64,000 nt of DNA. Source: Anaeramoeba flamelloides (Eukaryota > Metamonada > Anaeramoebidae). The notes under the pieces are model-generated. The model saw nothing but the letters and a program-made list of their open reading frames with translations. It did no database searches and was not told the origin of the DNA. Location: positions 4,402,001 to 4,466,000 of the forward strand of contig JANTQA010000033.1 of assembly GCA_027625915.1 (NCBI GenBank), read 5' to 3'. The position numbers and the translations under genes are program-made. Within the stretch, counting starts at the first letter, position 1. Each line of letters opens with the position of its first letter. This document shows, piece by piece, positions 1 through 10,852 of the stretch.

Positions 1-253
1 AATTCGATAAGGAAAAGGAAGTGATCACAATTAATTGAAAAAAAAATGATTGTAAACTCAACAAATCAATCAGAATAAAAGAAGATCAAATAGAGGTCCA
101 AAATATTTGATCCAAAAAAATAATTTCAATTTAATTTACGTATTTTTTTAAGTGAATCCCTTTTTTCCAATCTTCGTTTTTTGACACTTTCAACATACAC
201 ACCAAACTATATATTTCTCAAAACTAATCTTAGAAGCAAAAGCAAGCTTTGAA

Positions 254-2188
254 ATGAATCTTTCACAGATCATCATCGCATTTCTCTTATTCTTCGAATT
301 ATCTGCAACACCTCTATGGGTACATTCTTGGAAAAGAATAAATCTACAAGGCAAAGCAATGAACAACAGGGTTTGTAATTATTCCAAATCCGAGTGCCAT
401 TGGAACGATTACTTATCATCACTTCTGGTGATCTTTTTGTTGTTTTCCATACTGAGTCTCATTTTTTTGATCTTGTTTTTGTTTTGGGCTTTTTTTAATC
501 CACTTTTCCACAAAATCAAATCACGTCTAAATTCTTCAAACACACCAAGCTACCGTTCTTTTTTGAACAACACCAAATTCAAGCAATTACTGAAGCACAT
601 TAGTATTCGATCTCAATCTAGATCAAGTCAAAAAAAACAACAACAACAACAACAACAATCACAACAACAGCAGCAGCAAGAACAAAACCAAAACCAAGCC
701 AAATCATTAATTAGTCGAAAAAACGGGAAGAGGTTAGGGATCAAAATCAAAGTATTAAGAAGGATCTTCTTGATCTTCTTTTTTGTCCTAGCTCTCTTGT
801 CTTATTGCTTTGCACTTTTTGGATCAAATTTAGTTTCAAATGGAGTTTACGGAGTCAACTCAATAATTCTTAAGCAATCTAAAAAAGTCAAGCGCATTGT
901 GACAAATATTGACAAAACCTTGAGGGAGTTCAATTCAAATTTGAACTTTGAATCCATCATCAAATCAACAGTGAGATTGACAAAGCAAACCGAACATATG
1001 AAGAAGCAGTTCGACCACTATAATACCATTCGTGAATCTATAGTCATTGCAGTGTTTACAGTCGTGCTGGTTTTGGTTTCGATTTCTTTTGTTTTGATGC
1101 TTCGGCAAACAAAAAAAGAAATTAGCCTGAAAATGAAAAAAATAGTGAGGTTTGTTGGGATTGTTTCCTTAATATTTTGTTCGGTTGTTTGGCTAATTGT
1201 TTCCTTTCACATTGGGGCGCTTGTGTTTGTTAGTGACACGTGCTATGAAGTTGGGCCAAAGGGGGAAGCAGAAAAGACTTTGGATGCCTTTCTTGGCTGT
1301 GGGGATGTTCAGGAATATTCCACTTTTTTGGATCCTTGTGAAAAGTATATTGAAAGCAGCAAGGTATTTGGGTGTCTTGCAATCGAGTCTCTTTGCGAAC
1401 TGAAATTTCTCACAACCAAGGGCAACCTTGAATGTTTAACAAGCAATTTCCATTGTAACAAAATCAAATCAAAGAACCCCTTTGTTCACTGGGACAGAGA
1501 GCTGATACCAAATTTTGAAAAGGGATGCTATGACCCAAATTCCCCATTTATTCCCCATAAATGCGGCGAAAATGCACAAGCCTCTTGCCCCGCGAATTTG
1601 GTTTGGAATGAAAGCCAATGCTTAAGACTCGACACAATTGAACAATGCTCAAAGGAAAACAAATTCGTGAATTTCTCGCCTCTATGCAAAAAATATCTTG
1701 AGTCTGAGCATGTCTTTGAGAGCGCCTCAAATTTACTTTCAGACGTAAACACCCTTCTCAACTGTTCTCTTGTCAAAGACTCATGGAAATCAGTTTCAAA
1801 TTCAGTCTGTAAGGCAACATTTCAATCAATTCAAACAATTATCATTTCCTCATCAGTGTTCACCTGCGTTCTCATGATATTTGCTTTTCTTTCGATCCAT
1901 ACCACAAAAAATATCATACAATCCACCAATTCTGAAAAAATTCCTCTTTTGAAAGAGCTGGAAATTAAAACAATAACTTTTAATCAGAATAATTCAATTC
2001 AAACAGATATTGGCAATCATTTAATCACTCCCCAGACAGAGAGCTGCAATAACAGCAATGAAAATGCCGAATTTTATAAAAATCAATTCCTAAATACTGT
2101 AATATCAATCTTCTTCAATCAAGATAAAACTGAAACTCATTCAAACAATAATTTGGATGGGGTTTCTTCTTCTGAAAATTTATTGTAA
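254..2188 (+). CDS. Five-pass membrane protein, tweety-like / plant transmembrane family
   Basis: 644 residues in one exon, from an ATG that opens a signal-like hydrophobic segment (residues 1-19). Membrane segments are visible at about 54-82, 167-193, 262-284, 301-327 and 525-548. A cytosol-like loop after the first holds a poly-Q tract (about 127-148). The large loop between segments 4 and 5 has about 18 cysteines, begins with SDTC, and ends with an NCSLVKDSW stretch and a further Cys before the last helix. That layout (two helices, loop, two helices, Cys-rich loop, last helix) matches the tweety family and its plant relatives such as the At2g25270 group, from memory of those sequences. Tweety proteins are linked to volume-regulated anion currents, but I infer no channel activity here. 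The tail after 550 is polar. Five-pass prominin-like proteins are the main alternative. Confidence 0.65.
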   Translation: MNLSQIIIAFLLFFELSATPLWVHSWKRINLQGKAMNNRVCNYSKSECHWNDYLSSLLVIFLLFSILSLIFLILFLFWAFFNPLFHKIKSRLNSSNTPSYRSFLNNTKFKQLLKHISIRSQSRSSQKKQQQQQQQSQQQQQQEQNQNQAKSLISRKNGKRLGIKIKVLRRIFLIFFFVLALLSYCFALFGSNLVSNGVYGVNSIILKQSKKVKRIVTNIDKTLREFNSNLNFESIIKSTVRLTKQTEHMKKQFDHYNTIRESIVIAVFTVVLVLVSISFVLMLRQTKKEISLKMKKIVRFVGIVSLIFCSVVWLIVSFHIGALVFVSDTCYEVGPKGEAEKTLDAFLGCGDVQEYSTFLDPCEKYIESSKVFGCLAIESLCELKFLTTKGNLECLTSNFHCNKIKSKNPFVHWDRELIPNFEKGCYDPNSPFIPHKCGENAQASCPANLVWNESQCLRLDTIEQCSKENKFVNFSPLCKKYLESEHVFESASNLLSDVNTLLNCSLVKDSWKSVSNSVCKATFQSIQTIIISSSVFTCVLMIFAFLSIHTTKNIIQSTNSEKIPLLKELEIKTITFNQNNSIQTDIGNHLITPQTESCNNSNENAEFYKNQFLNTVISIFFNQDKTETHSNNNLDGVSSSENLL

Positions 2189-3439
2189 ATATTTGTTTTT
2201 TTTTTTTTTTTTTATCATCTTAAAGTTAAAATATATTCTTATTTTATAAACAATCTTTGTAAAATTTTTGCACACTGCTATAATTTTTTATATTATTTTT
2301 GTATTAGTCTTTAATATATATATTTTTGATATATTATTTTGTCATTTTTCCAATAAATTGAATTATAATTCGATAATTCCTTTTATTTTGTTTTTTTTTT
2401 TTTTTTTAAACAAAAATTCCTCTTTTTCTTTAATTAAATGAAGATTTATTTGAAAAAATGAGGTTCTTAATAGGATATTATTATATATATATATATCTTA
2501 ATTTAATTTTTTGAAACACACTTTTTGTAAAAAGAAATGTAAAATAAAAAAAAACTTTTCTTCAATTTTTTAATTTTTATATCAATTTCTTGTTTTCTTT
2601 CTTTTTTTAATTTATTTATTGTGGAAATTGTTTAAAAGGGTAGAAGAATTTAGAAAGTGAAAAAGAAAATCAAGATAAAAAAATACATTTATAAACAATT
2701 ATCATAAAATATTATCCAGTAAAAAGAATATCTAAACTTTTTTTCAAACAAAAGGGCACACCTCTCAAAGCATCAATACCATCGAAATTGATTGTTAATA
2801 GGATATTTACTTATTGGTGATTTTCATTTTAAATTTTCATTTTTCATTTTTTTTTATTTATCGATATTGAACAGTTGGAAAATGAAAAAACAAGATAAGA
2901 AGAAACCAATTTGGAAATAATCTACCAGTGTATAAATGGAAACCGTTTAAGTTTGATTTCAAATGAGCTATATATAGGAATTAAGAAATACCCATATTGG
3001 ATTGATGGATGGAAAATATAAAAGAGAAATAAAGAAAAAAACATTCCTACAAAATACCAGATGAATTGTGGCTTTATCTTGAAAATGGGACTTTAAAGAA
3101 CAAAAGTTGGACCTGTAAAGAGTTATCAATCAAATGTTGAGAACTTTTTCTCAATTCGCCTTGTTCAAAGGTTTTTATTGATTTTAAAATTTTTTTTTCA
3201 TTAGAATTACCAAAACGAGATTTCTCATTTCAAAGAAAAAGGCAGATCAATTTCTAAAATATCTTAATTTTTAATCTTTATTGTTTTGTTTTAATGTGTT
3301 TTAAATCTTCAGTTGAGTTTTTTTTTATGTTTTAAAGCGTTTCTTAGATTTTAGAATGATACTACAATTAATTTGATTCAATTATAAATAATTCTTGAAA
3401 TTTTTGGAGCCCTTTTATTTGAAAAAGAGTTAACTATTG

Positions 3440-3930
3440 GTGTTTATTGGTTTGGTTTGGAAACAATCAACTTGTTATGTGAGGAGTTTGGTATCAAAGA
3501 ATGAAAAATATGTTATTTTCCTCAAGAAAAAATATTAGAAAAAATATAAAAAATGATGCCCCATTTTTCAGATCTACATCACTTGATATATTTGATAATG
3601 TTTGAAGCGATATTAGATGATATTCTGGAGTTTGAAGAACGAAAATGATTATAATCATCTAAGCTCCAGAAAAATATCATTATTTTACTTCTGAAAGGGG
3701 ATCCAAAAAAGGGTTTATAACAAGGGGGCTGTTACACAAATGAAGCAATATGAGTTACTATAAATATTTTCAAATCTGAATCTAACTCAACAGAACAAAT
3801 AAAACAAAAACAAAAAAAAAACAAAAAAATAATGTTTAATGGTACTTTGAATAACTTTTTCTTCAAGGAATCTCTTTTTCTTCCAACAGAAGATTATCGG
3901 AAAAATTGAAGTTAAATTTTACATTTTGGT
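3440..3930 (-). repeat. Partial copy of unclassified 1.2 kb repeat family
   Basis: Shares ordered blocks with 54190-55545 and, inverted, with 23740-25660 and 40440-41620. Landmarks are a TTGGAAACAATC block, a GATGATATT block, a GGGGATCC block and an AATGGTACTTTG block. A 70 bp insert (about 3533-3602) also occurs at 41625-41696, next to another copy of the family. No protein signature seen. Confidence 0.55.
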
Positions 3931-5081
3931 CATTGGGAGATAAAATGTGGTTTTAATTTTACAGAGACAAACTAAATGAAAATTCAAAAATTTCATATAC
4001 ATAAAACTGTTAAAAAATCTCATTAATTTATTTACATTCAAATTTATAATAATTTTGATTTTTGAAAAATATTGGTAACTTATTTTTCCATCTTTTATTT
4101 TTTTTTTAGTTTTCAGATTTGTTTTTGAATAACATAACTTGCTTTGTTAGATCAAATATTTTTTCTAACAACTGATAGTATGTTAAAGTTATATTCAGTG
4201 AAAGAGAAAAATTCAAATTAAATTAGTCAATTATTCCATAATTCATATGCTTACTTTTTAATCTATTTTGAGATTATTAAAAATAATTTTTGATTAAAAT
4301 TTCAATTTTTTTTTAATTTTCAAATTTAATTCAAGATAAATATAAGAAAATCCATCACAAAAAATAATAAATATAAATGATTAATTAATGTTTTGTTGCT
4401 GTTATAGTATTATACAAAAGAAAAATGTAAATTACTAAAAGGTTGATATTTTTTTCCGATTTGGTGTAAGGTTGTCTGAATTTTATTTAATAAAATGTTT
4501 TTCAAAAAAAGTTGGGAATTTTTTTACATGTCATAAAAAATCATCTTTTTTAGTGGAAGTATTCGTTAATTTGCAATACCATATTATGTTTAATATTAAT
4601 ACCGATTGATTAAATAGCTTTCGTATTTATTTCAAAATATTTTAGATGAAATATTCCAAAAAAATGAAAAAAAAATTGAACTTTTTTTGGTGAAAACGAT
4701 GTACGGTCAATTTCAATAAAAAATTTAAAATGTGGAAAGGGTGACCAATTATTTTTTAAACAATCAAACACAGTTAGATGTTTTTAATTCTATTTGAAAT
4801 TTTTTTGAGATTAAAAAAGTTTTAAAAACGATTGTTTCGATCAAAAATAAAATAATTAGCACTAATTTTCACACCAAAAAATATCAGATAAAATCGAGAT
4901 CAAAAAATTTAATATCTTTTCTTTATGAAATAAGATACAAAGAAACAAATTTAATTATTCTCAGAAATCTATAAATGGGGGTTAATGATTTTGGATATTT
5001 AGATACTTTTTTGAATATCTATTTTAATAGATATATTTGAAAATACATTTGCCCAAATTTTTTGGAAATAGTTTATATATA

Positions 5082-5492
5082 TAAACTATATTTAAAAATC
5101 ATTGACCCTTTAAAAATCAAATTTTAAAAATAAATAAATATTATAAATTGGAGTTATCTATAATAATAAAAAAATTCCTATTTAAATATTCAGTTCTATA
5201 CACTATATATATTTCTATTTCGTTCTAAAATATAATAAAATAAAAAAGTACAGTCAGTTTCACTTTTAAGACACAAACTTTCTACGAAATAAAAACATAA
5301 AATATTCTCAAATTAAGACATAAAATTCAAATTCTAGTAAATTAATTTGAAAATTAAAATTCCAAAAAATGTGTTTTAATTTGAGATTTTTTTATGCCTT
5401 AAATTTCGTTGAAAGTTTGTGTCTTAAAAGTGAAACTGACTGTAAAAAAAAAGTACAATAAAATTCGCAGATTTATTATGAAATTTAGTTTA
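5082..5492. mobile_element. Tc1-like terminal-inverted-repeat relic, interrupted by a MITE
   Basis: The left end TATAAACTATA and the right end GAAATTTAGTTTATA match the ends of the better-preserved element at 56107-56622, and the left interior also aligns with it (for example GGAGTTATCTATAATA here against TGAAGTTATCTATTATA there). The copy is split by the 192 bp MITE at 5251-5442. Without that insert only about 217 bp remain, so it is an internally deleted derivative. No coding remnant is left. Confidence 0.55.
5251..5442. mobile_element. Palindromic MITE, family CAGTCAGT, copy 1 (TA target site)
   Basis: 192 bp flanked by TA on both sides (5249-5250 and 5443-5444). Termini are perfect inverted repeats for about 32 bp, starting CAGTCAGTTTCACTTTTAAG. 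No coding capacity. A second copy lies at 63627-63822. TA duplication and TIR style suggest mobilisation by a Tc1/mariner-type transposase (inference). Confidence 0.85.
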
Positions 5493-6536
5493 TATTCTTG
5501 AAAAGAATACCCATAATTATCAACGAAATTAGATATAATTTTATCAAAAATATTGTCCTTATTTACCAATAAAGAAATTCAAAAAATATAATTTTTTTTT
5601 CTGTTCTTTTTTATATTCTTGGTATTTTTATATGTTAATTTCTATTTTAACTTTTATTTTTATTTTTTTTTTTTTACATTTTTTTTTTTTTGATAAATTT
5701 CTATCAAAATAAGGATTATCGGGAATATTAGAGTGTTTTTAACAAATCAAAAAATTAGTGAATAATTTATTTTTTGATGATAATTTAGATTATGATAAAA
5801 TTTTGTTTTTTATGCTGCTAATCTGAAAAACTCGTTATAATAATAAAAACTTTTGATATAGGGCAATTTTGCGATTATAAAAAAAAAATTTACAACGATA
5901 AATTGAGAATTTATATTTAGTTTTAATTAATAATTTAAAAAAAATTATCTTAAAAAGTCTATAAACATTCAAAAATATGGAAAAATAATGTAACTGATGT
6001 TTAATTATTTAGGATTTTTTATTACGATTATAGAATTCTATCTTAAATTTTTGAGTTGGCAAAAGTATTTTCAAGAATAATTGTAAAATTCGCAAAAACT
6101 TTTTTTATTCGTGATAAAATCAGAAATTATCGATTTCCAGCCAAACTCCAGATAATCTTATTTTCTCACTAAAATTTCATTGCCAAGAATTTCCCTATTA
6201 ATTCCATCGATCAGCAAGCGAGTATGAACTTATATTCCACAGTCCGATCTATCAAGCTGAAAATGTTTGAGTATCACCTGTTTTCAAATATTTCAGGGAT
6301 TTTATAAAACAAATATAGGAATTTTCGAGATAAAAGAAAAAGAATAAAAGTTTCAAACTTAAACCTTCTTGGAAATCAAAATATTTATAAACTACTTTAT
6401 TATAATAATTGTTAATTCTTATTTTTTTTAAATAAAAAAAAAATGATAAAGGTAATTAAAGATAATAAGAATTTTTTTTCATTTCTATTTACTCCAAAAA
6501 TTTTCTAATTACTTATCTATGAAAAGAAGTTTTTCC

Positions 6537-9500
6537 TTATAGTGTAGGATTTGTTTTGAATAAATACATATGATCCATATCTGTGCAATCCCTAGCTTCG
6601 TATTCAATTGTTTCTTGAGAGCAGTCTGTTGGATTAAAATCATCATCATAACAAATTCCAATTACGTGCATGAATATTTTTCCGTTAATTGGCTTTGATC
6701 CACACTGAACGGCAACTTTTTTCCCAATGTGTGATTCAATAGTACTTTTATATTGATTGTATGTATAAGGATAGGTGTCAGATGGGACAATACCTGCTTT
6801 TCGTAGCCAAGATTCGAGAAAATATGTGTTTCTAAGATCGAGTGTTTTTTGAAAATAATCTAATTCAGTTGGCAAATATTCTGTTAAACAAGTCCCATAT
6901 TCATCATAAAACTTTTTAAAAAGTTATATATAAAAAAAAAAGAAAATTAAGAATTAGAAATGTGAAATTAGGTATTAAAGTGTTTTTTTTAAAAAAATAA
7001 TATTACACACAAAAATTTCATTGATCTTTAATTTTTAATTCTTAAAAATAAGAAGATGGAAGTTAATATTGAAAAAAAATCAAAAAAAATAAATAAATCT
7101 CGGTTAATCTGTAAAAATCTTTTGTAAAATATAAAAAAAACTTTTAATTTTTTGTGGAGAAAATTTAAACTGGTTTAAAAAGAGAATTTCAATTTTTAAA
7201 GCGATTTGGCGATCTTTTACTTTTTCTGAAACATGTGAAAAAAAATTTTTTTTTGGATAAATCTTTATTTATTTTTATTTTTTTTTTTTCAATACCCTCT
7301 TTCTTATTCTTCAAAACTCAGCACTTTATAGATTCAGCCCATCTATAAAGTTCTAAATTAAAACTTTATAAATTGTCCATATTTCATTTGATCTATAGTT
7401 GCTCAAATATTTAGAACTCTATATAAAAAGAAATTATGGTGGCGATCCAAACAAATTTGACATGAAAGGAAACAACAACCAACCCATTCAACACTTGGAA
7501 TACAAAAAAAACTTTTCAATGAAGTTTTTACTTTTTTTTAACTATTTTTTGACTCTTTTTCATTTTCTTGCTTTTCTTTCTCTTTTTCATTTTCCAGAAA
7601 ACTAAATTGAGTTTAAAATACTTCTAATGACTGTAATTAAAAGGTTCTTTTGACTACTCTTTGAATTAGGAGTCACAAATTTAGTCACTTCAAAACTCTC
7701 TCTTTAAAAGATTAAGTGCTCTTGAGCACTTAACCCTTACCAATAAATCTTATCCTGCACTCTTTTATTTCTTGATTTTCTTTCTCTTTTTCTTGTCTTT
7801 GATTTAGAAATAATTTTTTTCTTTTCATTTTTTAAAGAAAGGGTATCCTATGAGTTATAATCTTACCTAAATTATAGCTATCATAAAAAACTCGAAATAA
7901 AATTTTTGAGTTTCTGAAAGCTCCGTGGAGTGACGTGGAGTGTCGTGGAGGTGCCTAGCTTTTCCATAATTTGAAAGAATAGAGAAAAATATAAGATTTA
8001 ACTCTATTCTTTTAAATTCTGGAAAAGCTAACGGCGGTTTTTTTTAATTTGAGAAAGAAACCGAAAATTAATTAAATTTTTGTTTTATTTCAAAAATTAA
8101 AAAAAACCTTGGCACTCCACAGCACTCAGCTGTACTCTAAGATACAGCCCTTATTTCTATATTTTTGTTTAGAAATTTTAATAAAGAATCAAAATTTTCT
8201 TTATCATTAGCCAATGACAAGATAAACAATGAATCTTTATTTTAGATAATATCTTTGATATTATTCTTATTGACTTTATTATTTATTTGAATTAATTCTT
8301 TAATCCAAATTTTTCGATTTTCTCCATAGAATAGACACGATCCCATAAAAAATGATCGATATCTTCAATATTATTTCTAAATTGAAATATTTTTGACACA
8401 ATGGACAAGATTTTGTTTTTATTTTGTTTGGATCATAAACATAAGAATATCTATTTCGATAATTTGTGAAATTTCTGACTTTTAATATAGAAAGTAGAGC
8501 CCTTCCATTTTAAATATTTTTGTTGTGAAATATTGGATTTTTAAGACATTCTACTTGAGTGATCTTGATGGAAATTGAAATTAAGAGAATCTAAGTTACA
8601 AGTCATGTGTATTTAAAGGTTTTAATCCTCATTTGGATTATTATTAACTCTTAAATTATTCTGATGATTTTGATCTTTTTTACCAATGTTCTCAATTAAA
8701 TTTTGAGAATTTCAAGAAAAAAAATTTTACACTTTTTTTTTTTCACAACATTCAGTGCTGATTTCAGAAGGTAATTATTTTGTTAACATTTTACATTTGG
8801 AAAAAATTCCAAAACCAAAATCTTGTTTAGTTAAATTGTGCATTTCAAAATTAAACCACAATTTTGAATTAGTTTGTTTTTCTTTTTTTTTCAGCAAATC
8901 TTGAAAAGAAGATCTAATTTTCTGTTTTTAATAAATTTTTTCATTTGTTTAAATTTGTAAGAATAATTTAGGGTAGGGGTATTTCCATCAGTACAATTTT
9001 TTTCGAGTTTAATCCTACTTTACTTATGTATTGATTTAAATTTTTTTTCGGTGTTTCTGTTGTAAAAATGAAGTTGAATTAATTGAACATAAATTTTTTA
9101 TTATTATTTGTTCAAAAATTGAAATTTGAAAAAAATGACAAGTTGTTATATGTCTGATTTTGTACACTTGACAATGGATTGAAAAATAAAAATTTCTCTA
9201 ATTTTACATTTTTCATTTTCAATTAAATTATCATTTTCTTTTGGGAATGAGAAAATATAGACTTTTGGATGAAAAGGATCCACTAAAAATTACTTCCAGA
9301 ACTTAAAGCTTCAATTTTCTTTTTGTTTTCTTTTGTTTGCATTTCTTTTTTTGTTTAGACATAAACACAAAAGAGGGAAAAAAAAAAAATATAAAAAGAA
9401 AATGAAAAAAAAGTTTTTTTTTTTAAATGTTTACCTTTTTCCAAAGATCCTCAGGTGCGTTAAAGTAGTAAGGATCGCCTGCAAAAGCTTTGAGTTGATA

Positions 9501-9761
9501 ATAAATGGATTCAATTTTTGTAATATTGAACTCCTTTGTTGTGCAATGTTTGACAGGTGTGGAACCATTTCTGGTAACTATACCATGGATAATGAAATAA
9601 TTAAGTGAATCAGGAAAATCTGGGCATTCGTGAAAAATGCAATCTGTATAGGGCCATTGAAAACGAACATAGATTTCTTGATACGGATCTTCACATTTAC
9701 AAAATGAAAGTAAGGTAAAAAGAGTTAGAAAAACAAATAATGTTTTAGAAGAGTGAAACAT
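6537..9761 (-). CDS. Secreted RNase T2-family protein, catalytic motif II lost
   Basis: Two exons, 9761-9435 and 6911-6537, joined in phase 0 at AAAAAG|GTAAAC and AAAAAG|TTT, giving 233 residues, a normal length for the family. Exon 1 has a signal peptide (1-23), the FQWPYTDC block and FIIHGI, which is motif CAS I with its histidine. Exon 2 has the C-terminal half, including AGIVPSDTYPYT and ICYDDDFNPTDC. The splice falls inside CAS II: canonical FWxHEWxKHGTC is 12 residues and the joined text is LWKKFYDEYGTC, also 12. Fold positions W, G, T and C remain, but catalytic H, E, K and H are K, F, E and Y. RNase T2 enzymes cleave RNA in secretory or lysosomal compartments; this one is probably inactive as an RNase. 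The family call is strong and the exon join well supported. Confidence 0.82.
6912..9434 (-). other. 2.5 kb intron of the RNase T2-like gene
   Basis: Lies between a GTAAAC donor and an AAAAAG acceptor. Positions 7290-8520 are a copy of the hairpin-rich dispersed family that recurs at 34560-35650, so the intron has probably been enlarged by a repeat. The remainder is AT-rich with no coding sign. Confidence 0.7.
7290..8520 (+). repeat. Hairpin-rich dispersed repeat, copy 1
   Basis: Begins with a block sharing AAAGTTCTAAATTAAAACTT and GGTGGCGATCCAAA-type text with 34600-34740. It continues with GTCACTTCAAAACTCTCTCT, shared with 43830-43860, then a GTGGAGTG-rich piece (7920-7955), a hairpin of TTCCA..GAAT arms (about 7965-8030), a second hairpin in A/T runs, and a downstream block matching 29490-29650. 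No protein signature; the class is unknown. Confidence 0.6.
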
Positions 9762-9857
9762 CTGATAAAGTAATAAACTGAGAAAAATGGTAAAATCTTA
9801 AAACAATTGAATATATAATTTGTAAAATTCATCTAGAAAAATAACTTGAAATTAGTA

Positions 9858-10080
9858 CTGTTAATTGTAAAATAAATCGGACAAAATTTTCATTCATCGT
9901 TCCAAAAAAAATCTTTGAAATAATCTTTGAAAATCGAATTATTTTTCAACCATATAACGTGTTTAACGTGGTTAGAGGATCGGGACTATCAAAATTCAGT
10001 ATTCAAAGGATTTTTGAAATCATAATTTAATTTTGGAAAGATAAATGAAAATTTTGTCCGATTTATTTTTCAATTAATAG
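9858..10080. mobile_element. MITE, 220 bp CTGTTAATTG family, copy 1
   Basis: 223 bp between TA dinucleotides. The termini CTGTTAATTGTAAAATAAAT and the reverse complement of ATTTATTTTTCAATTAATAG pair, followed by a paired TGAAAATTTTGTC-type block. Related copies at 28184-28407 and 61420-61638 have nearly the same length. No coding capacity. Confidence 0.75.
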
Positions 10081-10370
10081 TAAGTATTACAATTAAAAAA
10101 AAAGTGGTTACAACATACTGAATGAAAAACTTGTTTTGTCTATTTTACTTGGGATTGAAAGCAAATTATAAATAAAAAAATTGATCTTAGGTCTGTTAAA
10201 TCTCGAATCAATTTTTATATTAACTTTGGAAACAATGTTTAAGAGATCAATTATCAAATTCAAAGATTACCTTCCTTCGTTTGGTATAGTGTGTTACATT
10301 TAATTTCTTATTTACAATGGGTACTTTGAGGATTTATTTTATTCTTGAGATTGTGTTGTTTAAGGAATTA

Positions 10371-10852
10371 TAGTGGTGTAAATAACGTTGTGTTGGCTCC
10401 CGTCAACCCATTGCAAAAATTTAACTAGTGTTTTTTTTTTCAAGCTTGGTTATTCGAAGATAGGAAGACTCATATATATTCTTGCTTCAGATTTAAATTG
10501 GTTTTAGAGGTTAGATCTTTGGTTAATTGAAATGGATCAATAGTATTAAATGCTTTTCTGTCAAAAATTTCGTTCTATTTACAAAATTACTGAGATAAAA
10601 TGATTTTTTTATCAAAAATCAAAATACAAATTAAATTTTTCTCCTTTATTTGTCGAAAAATTGCATTGTAATCTTGCAAGATCTTCATAATTATTTTTTA
10701 AAATGTATTTAAAGAACACGATTTCTTGTTTATATACTACTTTCATCACATTGATTAGTTTCTTATATTTCTACACTCAGCCAATATTTTTATACATGAG
10801 TTATATTTGAGCAATGGGTTACAATAAAAAACACAGGTTATTTACACAACTA
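10371..10852. mobile_element. MITE-like element with 45 bp imperfect inverted ends
   Basis: The left end TATAGTGGTGTAAATAAC and the right end (reverse complement TATAGTTGTGTAAATAAC) pair, and the pairing continues through CAACCCATTGC against TAACCCATTGC. About 480 bp in all, probably with a TA target site. Only one copy seen in this window. Confidence 0.6.

Larger units (their letters stand above)
2189..6536. other. Gene-free spacer with transposon relics
   Basis: Very AT-rich sequence without a supported gene. It holds a partial copy of the unclassified 1.2 kb repeat family (about 3440-3930), a fragment resembling the interior of the 530 bp mariner-like family (about 4090-4260), and abutting Tc1-like ends with a nested MITE (about 5050-5492). 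The rest is homopolymer-rich DNA in which I see nothing. Confidence 0.6.

Noticed and set aside
1528-1776. Two minus-strand frames within the first gene
   Set aside because: Shadows of the membrane-protein coding sequence; no motif.
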